In this document: piece by piece, positions 35,691 to 48,699 of the stretch | How the letters are laid out: the number at the start of each line of letters is the position of its first letter | How positions within the stretch are numbered: position 1 is the first letter of the stretch | Source: Cristatella mucedo | Taxonomy: Eukaryota; Bryozoa; Phylactolaemata; Cristatellidae | Length of the DNA: 64,000 nucleotides | Assembly (NCBI GenBank): GCA_009760855.2 | Contig: WPIO01000026.1 | Location: forward strand, 4,446,501-4,510,500 | Direction: 5' to 3' | The notes under the pieces: model-generated | Databases searched by the model: none | Seen by the model: the letters and a program-made list of their open reading frames with translations, nothing else | What the model was told of the DNA's origin: nothing | Made by a program: the position numbers and the translations under genes

Positions 35691-38199
35691 GTCATGTCGC
35701 TTTCTCGTAACCTGGTCTCTTAATTGCTCACCGAATAATCACATGGCTGCTTGAATCATCGAAACCATCATCCGTCGTGCGCTCATAGTCCCTGCAACCT
35801 GTCCAGCGTTTCCTCGATGCAAGCAGGTGCATCCCAAATGTATCCGGACCTTCGTCTATGTATTCCCCCCGCTTTTTTCTTTTCATCCAGCTCTTCTTCT
35901 GTATGTGCGGCCCTTTCTCGATTTATTTCTTTATGTACTGTACACACTTAGGAGCTTCTTACAGAGTATGTGCGTACAAATTACATGCAGTAAATGCGAA
36001 TCTGAAAAACTGTGCTATTTACGTGAGTTTCTTTAACAAGTTCTGAAATTTCGAGGGTTATTATTAATCAAAAATTGATACGCCTCCATCCTACTTGAAT
36101 TGCATTGAAAGAGATTTAGTTCTTGCAATGTGCTGTTCAATTATAATATCTTTAGTATTTATTGCCACTATTATCCGTTTATTAACCGTTGGCCAAGACG
36201 GGAAGCTAGACGACGACACAGAACGCAGACCCGTCGCTCATCGCGACTCAATCCCCTGCGACAACAAAGCGAAAGCGTTTGGCATGGCTTGCCGAGCCAC
36301 AGTAAACAGCCTACCGGCAGGTGGCTGGCTGTCCGCTTTCCCCAGATTGAAGGGTGCCGTATATATCACCTGTCAATGGCTGGCGTCGGTGCTCTCGAGA
36401 AGAGACATTTCGATCGCCTACTACTGCGCAGGCGCACCCTGCACATTGGCCGTTGCGGGCCGAAAAATGCGAAGACAACTTTGCCCTGTGTTTTGCATCG
36501 GGAAGGGGACGAGAAGGCTAAGCAAAACTGACCGTTGTCAATTCCGGGTCGGGATCTTCTAAGAAACTGACGATGCTTATTGGCCAGCTTCCGTGGGCGT
36601 CCCCAGGAAGCTGGCTATCCTCACAGCCAGGCATAGGTCACTATCCGTCTCCGCCAGAACCAGGCGTGACTTCGGGCTGCGATAATTTTTACTTAGTGCA
36701 CCAAAGAACGATATGAGCTTGGCCTTGTTCTCCTATAAGGATATACTTTTTGCGTCAGAAATCACGACGGGCGTCTTTGCGGCTGAATCACAGGCGGCTC
36801 TGACGTTGACGAGACAAGAAAGTGAAGTGTTCTGCTGCCTCCACAAGTCAAGAGCAGCAGCAGCTATGCGAGTGAAAACATAACCCTATATTTTTCGGAA
36901 TCTGTTAAGCACTAATGCCAATAATGCAATGGTCGCTGTGCCAGAAAGCGAAAAATGAAGAAAGCGTTGCATGTTTATTGGGATTAGAACCTACAGCTTT
37001 TAATGTCGGTACAGTTTCATGCTAACTCGGCCACTATTTTGATCGACGAATAGCAGCTCAAATAAGGAAGGACTGGGCGAAGTCAAAGGCGGAGAGACGG
37101 AAAGCCGCTGGAATAGCACACCTGAAGGCACAATCGTCAAAGCCAAGTAGTCGTATGCTGCGACGTGATAAAAGGCAAGCACAGAAATCCGTACTGTCCA
37201 CTCTTGCCGCTGGGTTTAATATTTTTTTAAGGGCATGGAGCGCTAATGGCTTTAATTAATGACCATTTGTGTGATAATAGCACGATCGCGTTGCCCTGTA
37301 GAGGACCAAACATCGTTCAATGCATTGATTGCAGTTAGGAAAGTGAGCATCTGTGAGCTCATGTTTTCACAAGTGAAGCACGCCGCCGGAGCACATAAAG
37401 GGCGATTCGTGCGATCGGAGTCAATTCTTCGAGGAACAGTGGAGCTTTAGGTTAAATGCTGACACGGGGAATTCGCGACGTCGGTCGGTAGGGACTGCAA
37501 GTCTTTTCGAGCAGAATAGGAAATACGGGGTCACCGAAGGATTTGAGGCTAAAAACAGCAGACCGGTCAAAGGATTCGGTAGCTTGAGGCGACGAATGAA
37601 GAGTAAGAATGAAGGGGCCTTTGAAATCGGTGAGCAGACTGATTGCGACCCAGTGCAGATGGCAGATAAGCGGTCTTAGAATTTAACAACTGGCAACCCC
37701 AGCTGCGCAAAACCCTCAAAAACTACAAGCGTCACATTTCCCAGGTAGAAGAGCAACACGAGAGTAACTCTACCGTCCAATTTCGGTCGCTCACCTGCTC
37801 CCCGAAATTTATGACGTCAATTAAAACGCTCAATTTTCTGAGTCTATGGGCCAGGTTAACCAGCTCGTCGGCAATGTCTTCCATTAAACCCGCGACGAAT
37901 AGTACAATCTTCTGACGACATCCCGGGCCATACCAGTGCTTCAAAGCAAGCTACGAAGCCAGAAACCGAAAGTTCAGCAGGGTCACTACTATTCGTATGT
38001 AGCTAAAGTTACGCAGCGGCAGTACTCAGACAGTCAAAGCGAAGCAGCAGTGCTCTCGACACTCCAAAAGCGTCGAAGCAGTGGTTGTGAAACAGCCACA
38101 GTGCCATATCAGCGGCTTTAACACAGCTAGACGCTGGCGAAAATACATCACGCTTCTGCCGCTTGCACTTGAGCTCGGTCTGCACAGCACTGTGGGAAA
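35691..38199. other. No gene recognised; moderately GC-rich around 36.2-36.7 kb
   Basis: Overlapping open frames at 36095-36562 have no family signature. A short perfect hairpin lies at 36583-36615 (separate entry). Confidence 0.4.
36583..36615. repeat. Perfect 10 bp inverted repeat, 13 nt loop
   Basis: GCCAGCTTCC (36583-36592) pairs with GGAAGCTGGC (36606-36615). Confidence 0.9.
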
Positions 38200-39035
38200 A
38201 TGTAAACAAGTTTAATGACGATAAAATTAGCCTGCTAGCTACGCTCCAAACTGTGTTGGGCTCAGAAATTCTTAAACCAAATCTTTTAACATCGGCTTCA
38301 CCGTTTAATCTTCTGCAGCTTCTGCTATCACCTTCGACGTCCTCTTCTAAAGTATATCCTTTTACTAAACAACCACAGCAGCTATCCCACAGATATTTTG
38401 GCCAGCATAAAAAGACTATTTTATTGGCGCCAAATTTAGCCGTTGTATTTGCTTACGAATTTTCTGCGAATGCTGCTTTTAAAAGACCAAATACTTTCTA
38501 ACTGACCTTCTTTGGCTCTTTATCAAGCTTCCCGTCGACTTTAAAATGTTGTCCCTCGCTTTTTCTCATGCTCTGGCCTACCATTACGAACCAGTTTTCA
38601 AAGAGCGGGTTGAACTACACATTCAATGAATTCAATGAAGTATACCATTCCAATAGAGAGATTGGACCATCCGCTTCTCTTGCTCGGCTTGCTAAGCTGC
38701 GCCTCTCAACTGCCTCAATGGTACCTTTATAAACTATCTCCGACGGCGGCATTTAGTTCGTAAACTCCCAAAACCACCTACTCACTTGAGAATGACCTTC
38801 CAATGTCCTCTGACATCTTGCGACACTAAAAGATGCTAACCCCTTACCAAATTCCCCAAAACGTGCCTTTAGTCGATGTGAATTTTCGTGAACACGAGTA
38901 TGCGTAATTATACGTGCATATTATATATGCGTGTATAACCCCCAACCAATTGACACGCTTCTTTTCCAATATATTTAAATACCATAGAAAGCATTAGTTC
39001 TCTTAGGGCACTCTACAAGTTATCTATTGTTATTT
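38200..39035 (+). mobile_element. Ancient LINE-A-like copy
   Basis: Collinear remnants: NKFNDDKISLL (thumb block NFLKLNDDKTNLL) at about 38207-38240; then, after unreadable sequence, tttagttcgtaaactcccaaa at 38752; tgcgtaattatacgtgcat-type UTR; and aaagcattagttctcttagggcact near 38990, matching the LINE-A terminal block. Strongly diverged, so older than the other copies. Confidence 0.55.
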
Positions 39036-39300
39036 GTGTTTCCTCTCACCTGCATCAATGTGTCAAAGCGAATCAAGGAAGGCAGAAAAGACCTAGTCTC
39101 GTCAGGCTATTTTCTTACCAGTGCTACTCAAACGCTGTGCTGTAGCGTATTGAGGTGGATAGCCTTGAAGCATCATTTGGCTTGACTGCTGTCGACCACT
39201 TTAGCAAAAGAGGCAATTTTTTAGTCGGCGTAGCTTCACTTTCAGTCACTCAGGTAGCGGCATCTGCAACATCAATCTGTTGTTGAAATTTTGAGTAGCC

Positions 39301-40618
<1,318 letters not shown>

Positions 40619-40640
40619 ATCTATCTATATATATATCTCT

Positions 40641-42445
40641 TTCTTTTTGAGATCGTAAGTGAAAGGACGCTAACAAAAAAAGCCTGTCGCAGACCTATTA
40701 AAGACACCCTTTTTTGTCCCTTCTTCTGCTAGCGTGCGGAAGAGCTACAAGCTCCTTGTTCTTACCCAACGCAGTCAGCTAAGCACACCCGGTTCTTTCG
40801 TGAGTTGAGATCTTTGCTTGGCATAGCATCAAAACCACCTGCTGGTGGCAGTGTAACCGAGATGGCCAGGAGTCGTGGTTACTGATGAAATTGCTGTCGT
40901 CCACGCTGCAAAAATATTGGACACTTAGTCAGTCAGAGATTAAAGCTAGATGCATTTCTAAATTCTGACAGAGAATCCTGCAGTCCTAAAATTTTCGAGT
41001 GTTTTATACGTTGCAGCGACATATTATATTCCGTAAGGCCGACTATGGAATTTTTTGCATCATGAAATTGTAAGCTTTTTAAGGTTCCGTCTTTTTTTAT
41101 TATATGTTTTTATAAATAGGGTAGCTTATGAGGAAGCTGCCATTTCGGTTTTTAGGACGTTGAACAACAAACCCTGTCTTTTCAGACAGGAGCGATGCAG
41201 ATATTATTAGATTTGATTGGCTGGTTTATTGCAAAGATGCTTTCCGGAATTAAGCTTTTTATAGATGCAGAACTTACGGCCGGTGCAGATATACCGACAT
41301 TCAAATTATCAAATGCCCTCAAGGTCTCGATAGCAGAGCGCTATTGTGTGTCGAAAAAGAAATATATTACAAGCCTTTTGAATGCTGAGCAAATATATTT
41401 GCAATACATTCTAAATTTACCATATGATTGTACATTCTGGAGCACCCCGTGTCATTGTTGGTGGAAAGTTACGGAAACCTGTAAAAAGCTTGAATGAACT
41501 ATGCGACGTAGCAAAGAAGGAAGAAATAGTGCGATTGATCGATGGAATGACATCATAAAAGTGTTACTGATCAATGAAATAACGACACACGGTTGAAGTA
41601 GGGTCTACATAATTTCAGGCACGCCAGCAAGTTTCCGAGCCAGTAAGGTGAGTGCATGATGCCAGAAGCCTAATTTCAACAACCGCTCTAGCATAGCTGC
41701 ATCAAGAACGCCCAAATAAATTAGTCTGCTTTTCCTAAAAAAAACACCATTATATTGGCACATTTCATCTAACTTAATCGATCTTTTTAACAGCTACGAA
41801 GTTTCTACTTATAATCGGAAGACAGCTCTTTAAACGTTAGGCTAAACCCTTTTCACGCCCTTGTCTTGTCACAGGAAGCCAAAGTTTAATTTGTAAAGCC
41901 AATGGGCAGATATTTTCCATTGCTCTATGAACTCTGCCATTGAGAATACGGAGGCCCTTTAACTTAAATACAAGATGCTGCTCGCTTAATGTTTACATAG
42001 CCGATAATTTTACATTGCCCTCGGGACTTACTGCTTCACTGGTTACTAAGATAAATGACTTAAGACCAAAAAAAACAAATCTTCGTTGCATATTTCCACC
42101 AATTAGTTTTTGCGATTCTTTGCATACTGGCTCCTTGCTCAAACAAATAAAGCTTATTAATTAAGATTCCCTCTAATTTTTTAACTAGTTAATTAATTGC
42201 AGTTTAACGATGTATACGTCATCTCAATTTTACATCATTTTACAGTACATCTCGTCCAAGTGGACGCTACCATGCAACAGCCTTTCTTACAAATATGTTT
42301 TGTGGAAGGGCGTGCAATACTAATTTTGAAAACCACCTAGCAACCATCGAGTTACAGTCTCACTTTGGTAATCAAAGTGAATCATGACTTCCGATCCAGG
42401 TTCACTCTGTTTGACTCGCGTCTCTAAAGAGTTTTCCAAACTTCA
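40641..42445. other. No gene recognised
   Basis: Open frames at 41195-41497 and 41940-42164 have no recognisable motif. A histone-3'-end-like hairpin is at 41173-41190. Confidence 0.4.
41173..41190 (+). other. 7 bp stem-loop with TTTC loop
   Basis: CCTGTCT, loop TTTC, AGACAGG. The TCTTTTCAGA centre equals that of the metazoan histone mRNA 3' stem-loop, but the outer stem pairs differ from the GGC...GCC consensus and no histone gene is upstream. Probably a coincidence. Confidence 0.25.
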
Positions 42446-42505
42446 AGCCTCTCACGAGCATCGAACTCGTAATCTGAGATCAGGAGCAGGACCAGCTTAG
42501 TTTGG
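42446..42505 (-). mobile_element. tRNA-derived SINE head, possible
   Basis: The minus strand has ACGAGTTCGATGCTC (B-box-like) downstream of TAAGCTGGTCC (A-box-like) at tRNA-like spacing. No functional tRNA fold is apparent. Confidence 0.35.
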
Positions 42506-43037
42506 ACTTTTTGTTTCATCTTTTCCACGTGAAATTGCATGGTCAGGCTTCGAACGCTGGCTGCATGTGCCTCCGGCCAGTCTGCATATGCTTATGCATG
42601 GCATCGTAATGTCGCTTTTGCTTCGACTTCCGGCTTCATGTCAGCATCCAACTCAGTTCTCACCATCTTGTCCAGTGTGTAATTCCACTATTTCCATGCC
42701 TTTACAGTATAGCCTTTAGGTTATTGTAGTTGCTCAGCTAGCTAAGAGTTACTAAGTGCAAGCCTTAAATCCTATAAAAAACCAGGAATGGCTGTCTATC
42801 AACTGTCATACTATGACTATCATAGGTAGCTCCAATTCATCTTTGTGAAGTCCTATTCTAGCATCTAACAGAATATAATGCAATCACCAATAAGCAGTCC
42901 AAAAATGCTTGTGTCGACCATCAATCACTGCATACAGTCTACATCTGGGTCAGACACAACAGGCGAGCGACATCAAAGTTCTGAATAATCCAAGAGACCA
43001 AATTTCTGTTGCTCTGGTTACTGCCGCAATAATTTAT
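42506..43037. other. No gene recognised
   Basis: Non-coding sequence leading into the LINE-A cluster. Confidence 0.45.
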
Positions 43038-43097
43038 AATAATAAGAATAATAATAATGCACTTGATAAAGCGCCCTCAGAGAACTAAATCTCTTTC
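43038..43097 (-). mobile_element. Inverted LINE-A 3' terminus
   Basis: Reverse complement of the last 60 bases of LINE-A: (AAT)n, cacttgataaagcgccctc, agagaactaaatctctttc. It is fused directly to a forward LINE-A copy at 43098, giving a fold-back structure. Confidence 0.88.
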
Positions 43098-43640
43098 AGT
43101 CAAGCAACGGATTGACTTCAAAGTTTTTTCGCTCATTTTTAGGTCCCTTCATTCTATGGCTCCAGCCTATCTGTCAGATATACTCCCCCATCAGGCCAAG
43201 CATCGTACCACCCGCTTTTCGGAATCCAACAGTCTAGAAATACCTCGTACAAACCTTAAATCCTTTGGAGACCGTGCATTTAGTTCGTATGCTCCCAAAG
43301 CCTGAAACTTCCTCCCGACCTTCGTCAGAACATCCCCTGACCTGACCACATTTAAAAGGAACCTAAAATCACACCTATTTAGGACAGCATATAGTGGGTC
43401 CCTGTGATTCGTCCTTGATGTGCTTATGCGTGCTGACACTGTGCATGCTGCCACTAACCACATTTGCATGCTGACCCTGTGCATGTCACCTCTAACCATA
43501 TTATTCATTGTGTTTGTTTTTCAAGCATGATTTTACTTACCATTCAATTGCCTTTCACTTTACAGCAAATGTAAAGCGCCTAGAAAGAGATTAAGTTCTC
43601 TGAGGGCGCTTTATCAAGTGCATTATTATTATTATTATTA
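43098..43640 (+). mobile_element. LINE-A copy, C-terminal coding and 3' UTR
   Basis: Begins at agtcaagcaacggattgac (KQRIDFKV), continues through LAPAYLSDILPHQAKHRTTRF to the full UTR and (ATT)n tail at 43622-43640. It has a stop (ctgaaa) where other copies have Trp in the KAWNSLP block. Confidence 0.9.
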
Positions 43641-43775
43641 TTTCTAGGCGCTTTATATTTGCTGCAAGGGAAGCGCAATTGAATGGTGAGTAATATCATG
43701 CTTGATAAACATGAATAACATTTTTAGGAGTGACATGCACAGGGTCAGCATGCAAATGTGGTTAGTGGCAGCGCC
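43641..43775 (-). mobile_element. Second inverted LINE-A 3' UTR piece
   Basis: Starts ttctaggcgctttatatttgc, the reverse complement of the UTR, and runs through the repeat units to gtggttagtggcag. It lacks the last about 40 terminal bases and shares the (ATT)n tract with the forward copy, so the two lie tail to tail. Confidence 0.8.
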
Positions 43776-45639
43776 TCTGGTAAACAACTTCTAAAGGTTT
43801 AATTCAAAAGCTGTAAATAAATACTTTCATCCATCAGCTACGTCTTACTCTGACTTTTTTCACGAGCATTCTTGTATCCGGTACTCTTTTCGTTCAATTC
43901 TTTTATTCGGAATACTGATTCTAGGCAGGCTGAGAGGTAAAGGAAAGAGACCTGTGAGATCGCTCACATCAGACTTCCAATCGGCACTCTTTCAAAGCAC
44001 TAAGCGTGCATAGTTGATGACTTGTGTATAGTCCGCCTCACATTCTGCCTTGATCTGGCACGCTCACATTTGAAGAGAAATTGACCGTAGCGGTATCTGA
44101 AATCTCAGGTGGTTTGTAAGGTTTTATATATCTGCACAGCATTTTTGTTACTTTCCATAGAAGTACGGAGCTCTCTTTTATTCGCTACGCTGCCGGCTTC
44201 TGTGAACCGTAAAGGCCAGCCACGGCGGCCATCGCCATAAATGATTCAAAAGACATAACTTAGGTCTTGTTGGGGCAAATACTTCCGAATGTGTGAGCAT
44301 GGGCAGATTAAAAGAGATAAGAGGATAGGGCAGCCTCTCGTAGCATGGCCATGGAGTAGGATCTTCTACAACATTAGACAGCTTTCCACGGCCTAAACGT
44401 AGCTGTACAGTTTTGCACCAGGATTCTTATTCATCTTGAAACAGCCACATCTCGGCTTTCGGCAAAAGAAGTGATCTTGTGAGATTATTGTTTGTTTTCT
44501 TATTGTAATCGTAGTAGACTAGACATTAACCCGATTCGCTTAGCACGATCTAGTACCTCAATATCCAACAACCTTGAATGACATGTTAACAAGGCACATT
44601 ATGTTCTTTCCTCTTGAACTTAGTAGAAGCACACTTAGAATACGATATGTATTCGACAATTTTCATAGTCTTTAATTTTAAATTTATTGTACAGCAGAGC
44701 GCCCGCTATACGCATGCACTCAGTCCGGGTAAAATGCATGCATAAATTGGAGTTATACATACAACTGATTAAAACAGCCACCACCGGCCGATTTACTGGA
44801 TTTTAGCTTCAGATTTTGATGGCGCTAAGAGAAGGAAAGTTCTTAGTGAGGATACTTCTAAATTGCTAAAGTATTTTAGGGGTGAGTTTATATCTTGGAC
44901 TCTATCCTGATCAAGGTCAAATATTCCAGATACTGGCAAAATATACGTTGTCTTACAATTGACTGCGCTCTGGAGTTTCACTAAAAAAATATGTAATCCT
45001 AACCACTCTGTTCTGGACGTAGTACCGCCAAAGTTAGTATGTTCTGCTCTGCCAAGAAAGCAGGTTTTAAACAATTGCTCTCGCCAATAACAAAAGGGCA
45101 GCCTTTCCGAGGTGCTGCTATCGAGGACAATACGATGGCTTCTCTGCAAAATGGCTGGACAGATCTAAAAGTAGTCCTCAACTCGGGCTTTTTAAAATGT
45201 ATAGCGAGGGCGGATCTGTTGACCTTTCAGCAGCTTTGATCCACTTACCTCACCAGAAAATCGCAAAACATTGGGCTTTTGACTTGAATAATATTAGCGA
45301 AATATAATGTGGCAGCTTGTTTTAGCCTATTTCTCCAGATCGCTCGTCAATTCTCGCACTGGCTGCGAATGCCATACGGATAATAAACTGAAGCCACTAT
45401 TCAAAGTCTACTAGAGATAGGTTGGTAGAGCCAATTTTGTGTGTTGGACTTTCCCGTTTCTGAGCAATACTTATTGTGGCCATATGTAGAAAGTTTTTTT
45501 TTTATTGTTAATCATTTTAAAAATCTCCTCCCATCTAAATGCGAGTTTCAGTAATGCAAGCTCTTGGGGAGTTTTAAGAGAATTATTGGTGCAGTCTCTC
45601 CTTCTCCCCTTCTTCCTTTTTTCAATTATTTCAACTTCT
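43776..45639. other. No gene; tiny LINE-A piece near 45425-45460
   Basis: A 118-codon minus frame at 44793-45149 has no family signature. At 45425-45460 the minus strand matches the LINE-A string aaaattggctctgcc over about 35 bases. Confidence 0.4.
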
Positions 45640-46170
45640 AATGTGACTTTTGACTCAGCACATTAGCTCCACTGTAATGCCCGTCGATTTTCACATACGG
45701 CAAATCGTGGATAATGTGGGCTCGCTCCGACGAGAACATCGCAGCTAAGCGTGTTCATACATCACCTACTCGTGACATTTCGACTATACTTCTGTAGCTA
45801 ACTACTAGTAGGTCCTTCTGACATGGAAACACTTACAGCTAGCCACTAGTCAGCAACTAGTCTTGACGTTTCTTAGAAGCGTCTCAACTGCGCGTATACT
45901 TCACTGTCCACTTATTCACCAGTTGTTCTCTCCATTCTATTGCTTCAGCCTACTAATTTGTATTGATTTCAGTTCAGGCTCCCCATCATGCAACCCATTA
46001 GTCTGGCTCTGGTCGATTACTTACTCCCCTATTGAGCTTCAAATCTCTCCGAAACCGTGCTTTCAGTAGTCATGCTCCCAAAGCTTAGAACACACAACCG
46101 GAGGTGGGGGACAAAACGCAATCTTCTGACGTGATGACAGCCAAAACAAAGCTGAAAAACTAACTGTATC
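45640..46170 (+). mobile_element. Ancient LINE-A-like copy
   Basis: Diverged but ordered matches: cattagctccactgtaatg (LINE-A atcagctccacagtcaaatc), gttctctccattctattgcttcagcc (ttcattctttggctccagcc), cttcaaatctctccgaaaccgtgctttcag and gctcccaaagc. Confidence 0.6.
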
Positions 46171-47149
46171 ACACAACCTGGGCTCTATTCCAGCGAGCAG
46201 TCCTGTCGTGTCATTTTTCATCACCACATTTTCTGTACGTCGTTACTAAGGGCAACAGTAACTGGCTTTTGCTTAGCACTCCAGAGCACCTCTCTTTTTT
46301 CGTGTGATTTGCTAGCCTGAGAAAGACTTAGCGAATGCTACTAAATGAGGTCTTAGTAAGCAGCAGCTGGAAGTTTTCCGTGTGCATTTGAATGCGTATC
46401 TAATGCATGATAATCTTGTGCTTTTGCATGCTTTCCTAAGGACACCTTTCAGGCTTCATTCACTCTTTGGTTATTGCTTCACTACACGCGAGTCGCGAAG
46501 CACGTAAATAGAAACTGAACTCTCCACAAGCGCAGTAAAAAAATATTTATTGTTCTTACTGTTATCCTTTGCTTACGGGTGCAAATACAGAGTATTCCTT
46601 CACAAACAATGAAAGAACAAAATATCCTACAGGGAACACGGTGATGGCTTGGATGTCGTGAATTATATTTCGCGAGTGGCTCCGGATTACAAGCAAATAA
46701 ATGCTGACCTCCAATCATCTTTAAATCTGAATTTGTTAATGCTTCTTTTGCATTATATATTAATTCATTAATAATGCTAAACTTGGATTCATAAATAATA
46801 GTTTCATTCAAATGAAGATCTTGTCTAAGATTACTATTATTATTTGACCTTAATAATCATAATAATAGTAATAGCATCATTATCCTTCTGGGAATAAATG
46901 ATCTCACTATCTTAAGTTTCATATTTTGAAGCATTATATAAACTAGAAAATTTGACTATAAAGGAAAATTAGAACTGGCCTTTGAATATGGTAGATGGTC
47001 TTGTGACATTGCTTTGATTTGTCCGACGGTTAAAGGCAGCAGTTGAATACTACCAGATAGTATTGCATGGGAGGTTTGACTGGTATATCAGGTACTGGCA
47101 CTATTTGTAGAGGCCGCTTTTCTGACTCGGTGGACTTGCTTCTATGCGT
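46171..47149. other. No gene recognised
   Basis: AT-rich. A 109-codon minus frame at 46482-46811 has no recognisable motif. Confidence 0.45.
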
Positions 47150-47745
47150 TAATGATAATAATAATAATAATAATAATATAATGCACTTGATAAAGTGCCC
47201 TCAGAGAACTCAATCTCTTTCTAGGCGCTTTACATTTGCTGCAAAGGGAAATGTAATTGAATGGTAAGTAAAATCATGCTTGAAAAACAAACAAATTGAA
47301 TAATATGGTTAGTGGCAGCATGCACAGTGTCAGCACGCATAAGAACATGAAGGAAGAATCACAGGGACCCACAAAATGCTGTCCTAAATAGGCGTGTCTT
47401 AAGGTTCTTTTTAAATGTAGTCAGGTCAGGGGATGTTCTGACGCAGGTCGGGAGGGAGTTCCAGGCTTTGGAAGCATATGAACTACATGCACGGTCTCCA
47501 AAGGATTTGAGGCTTTTACGAGGTATTGGTAAACAGCTAGATTCCGAGAAGCGAGTGGTACGATGCTTGGCCTGGTGGGGGAGTAGATCTGACAGATAGG
47601 TTGGAGCCAAAGAATGAAGGGACCTAAAAGTGAGCGACAAGACCTTGAAGTCGATCCTTTGCTTGACTGGAAGCCAGTGCAGATCGGCGAGAAGTGGTGT
47701 GATGTGACAACTGCGACGCTCACGGCAGGCAAGTCTAGCTTAAGA
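47150..47745 (-). mobile_element. LINE-A copy, 3' half
   Basis: (AAT)n head at 47153-47178, the full terminal block, UTR and C-terminal coding. The minus frame 47640-47359 encodes LAPTYLSDLLPHQAKHRTTRF and the WNSLPTCVRTSP block. Upstream coding stops matching near 47745. Confidence 0.88.
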
Positions 47746-48132
47746 AATGGCAGCATCCTCAGTGCTGGGGCGACGCAGGTGCAGGCACGTTGTTGTGCGT
47801 CGGTGTCTCCGGCGGCGGCTGTTCTTTTGGAGTCTCACGGAGACACGGCAAGGACGTGAGCGCTAAACGAGACTCGATCTGTATTCCCTCAGCAGGTAAA
47901 TATACGAGCTGGCTGACTTACCACAGATAGCGGAGTGCAACTGTGGTGGGCCACAGGCTTACATCAAAGGCCGGAAGCTGCGCAGAGTCAATTGACCAAT
48001 CACCTGCTGCAGGCGGGCACAAATTAATGGCCGATGCTGCTACACTAACTACAATAGCAGAAGCAGCAGACTCACACAACACCAGCGACTCACACAACAC
48101 CCGCCGCCGACTTTCCACATAGTTAGGGCGTT
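47746..48132. other. No gene recognised; GC-rich patch
   Basis: Contains a gtgtctccgg / ggagtctcacggagac local inverted similarity near 47805-47845. Confidence 0.4.
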
Positions 48133-48222
48133 TGGTGAGCTGTCATGGCAAACGAGGTAAGGCGATTGCCTATACGACTTCAGTCCCGAGGTAGGGGTTC
48201 CATTCCTGTGGTTGGCGACCCT
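48133..48222 (+). mobile_element. tRNA-derived SINE head
   Basis: TGGCAAACGAGGTAAGGCG resembles the D-arm region of a Leu/Ser-type tRNA, and GTAGGGGTTCCATTCCTG resembles its T-arm. Acceptor stem pairing is absent. Confidence 0.45.
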
Positions 48223-48296
48223 TTATTGCCACTGCAAGCGGTGGTGCTAGTCGTAAAGGCTCTTATGTCGCTATACAAAAGAGGCTGTTAAATCAA

Positions 48297-48696
48297 CTAG
48301 TATTTTGTACATGAGAGGTTTGATGGCCTGCTCAGTCCCTCCCACAGCCCGTGCTCTAATGCGGGAGGCATAATAATAGGAGAGAATTTCGGGCTGTACA
48401 CGTTGACCCATATCGACCACACAAGAAAGCTGCTTGCAGTCATAGTTCTCACTCCAGCACTCGCCTCGGTTGCGAGAGGTACCACATTCTGCGAGAGCTT
48501 GGCAGATTCAAGTGCGTTCATTAGCTTCTTAATTACTTGCCGCTCATCTAAAAAGACTGGGTAATAGAAAGCATAGCCACTCTTCTTATGAAGGGCTTTT
48601 AATGCGTTTCTAAAACCAGGGCTTCGGATATCAACAAGCAAACAGGGGATTACCCCGAACAGCTTGATCAACTCAAGCGTCAGGTCGTCAGTCGTT
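48297..48696 (-). CDS. Unidentified ORF, faintly hAT-transposase-like
   Basis: Part of an uninterrupted minus frame (48752-48297, 151 codons) lying downstream of the gypsy integrase remains. The block LFGVIPCLLVDIRSPGFRNALKAL resembles the PFSLVE..GF..L..L stretch of hAT/BED-type transposases, but the fit is weak and the rest is not recognisable. An unusually long open frame for this decayed neighbourhood. Confidence 0.25.
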
Positions 48697-48699
48697 CTT

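Noticed and set aside
36095-36562. 155-codon plus frame with a hydrophobic start
   Set aside because: The hydrophobic stretch is AT-derived and the rest has no domain. A second long frame overlaps it.
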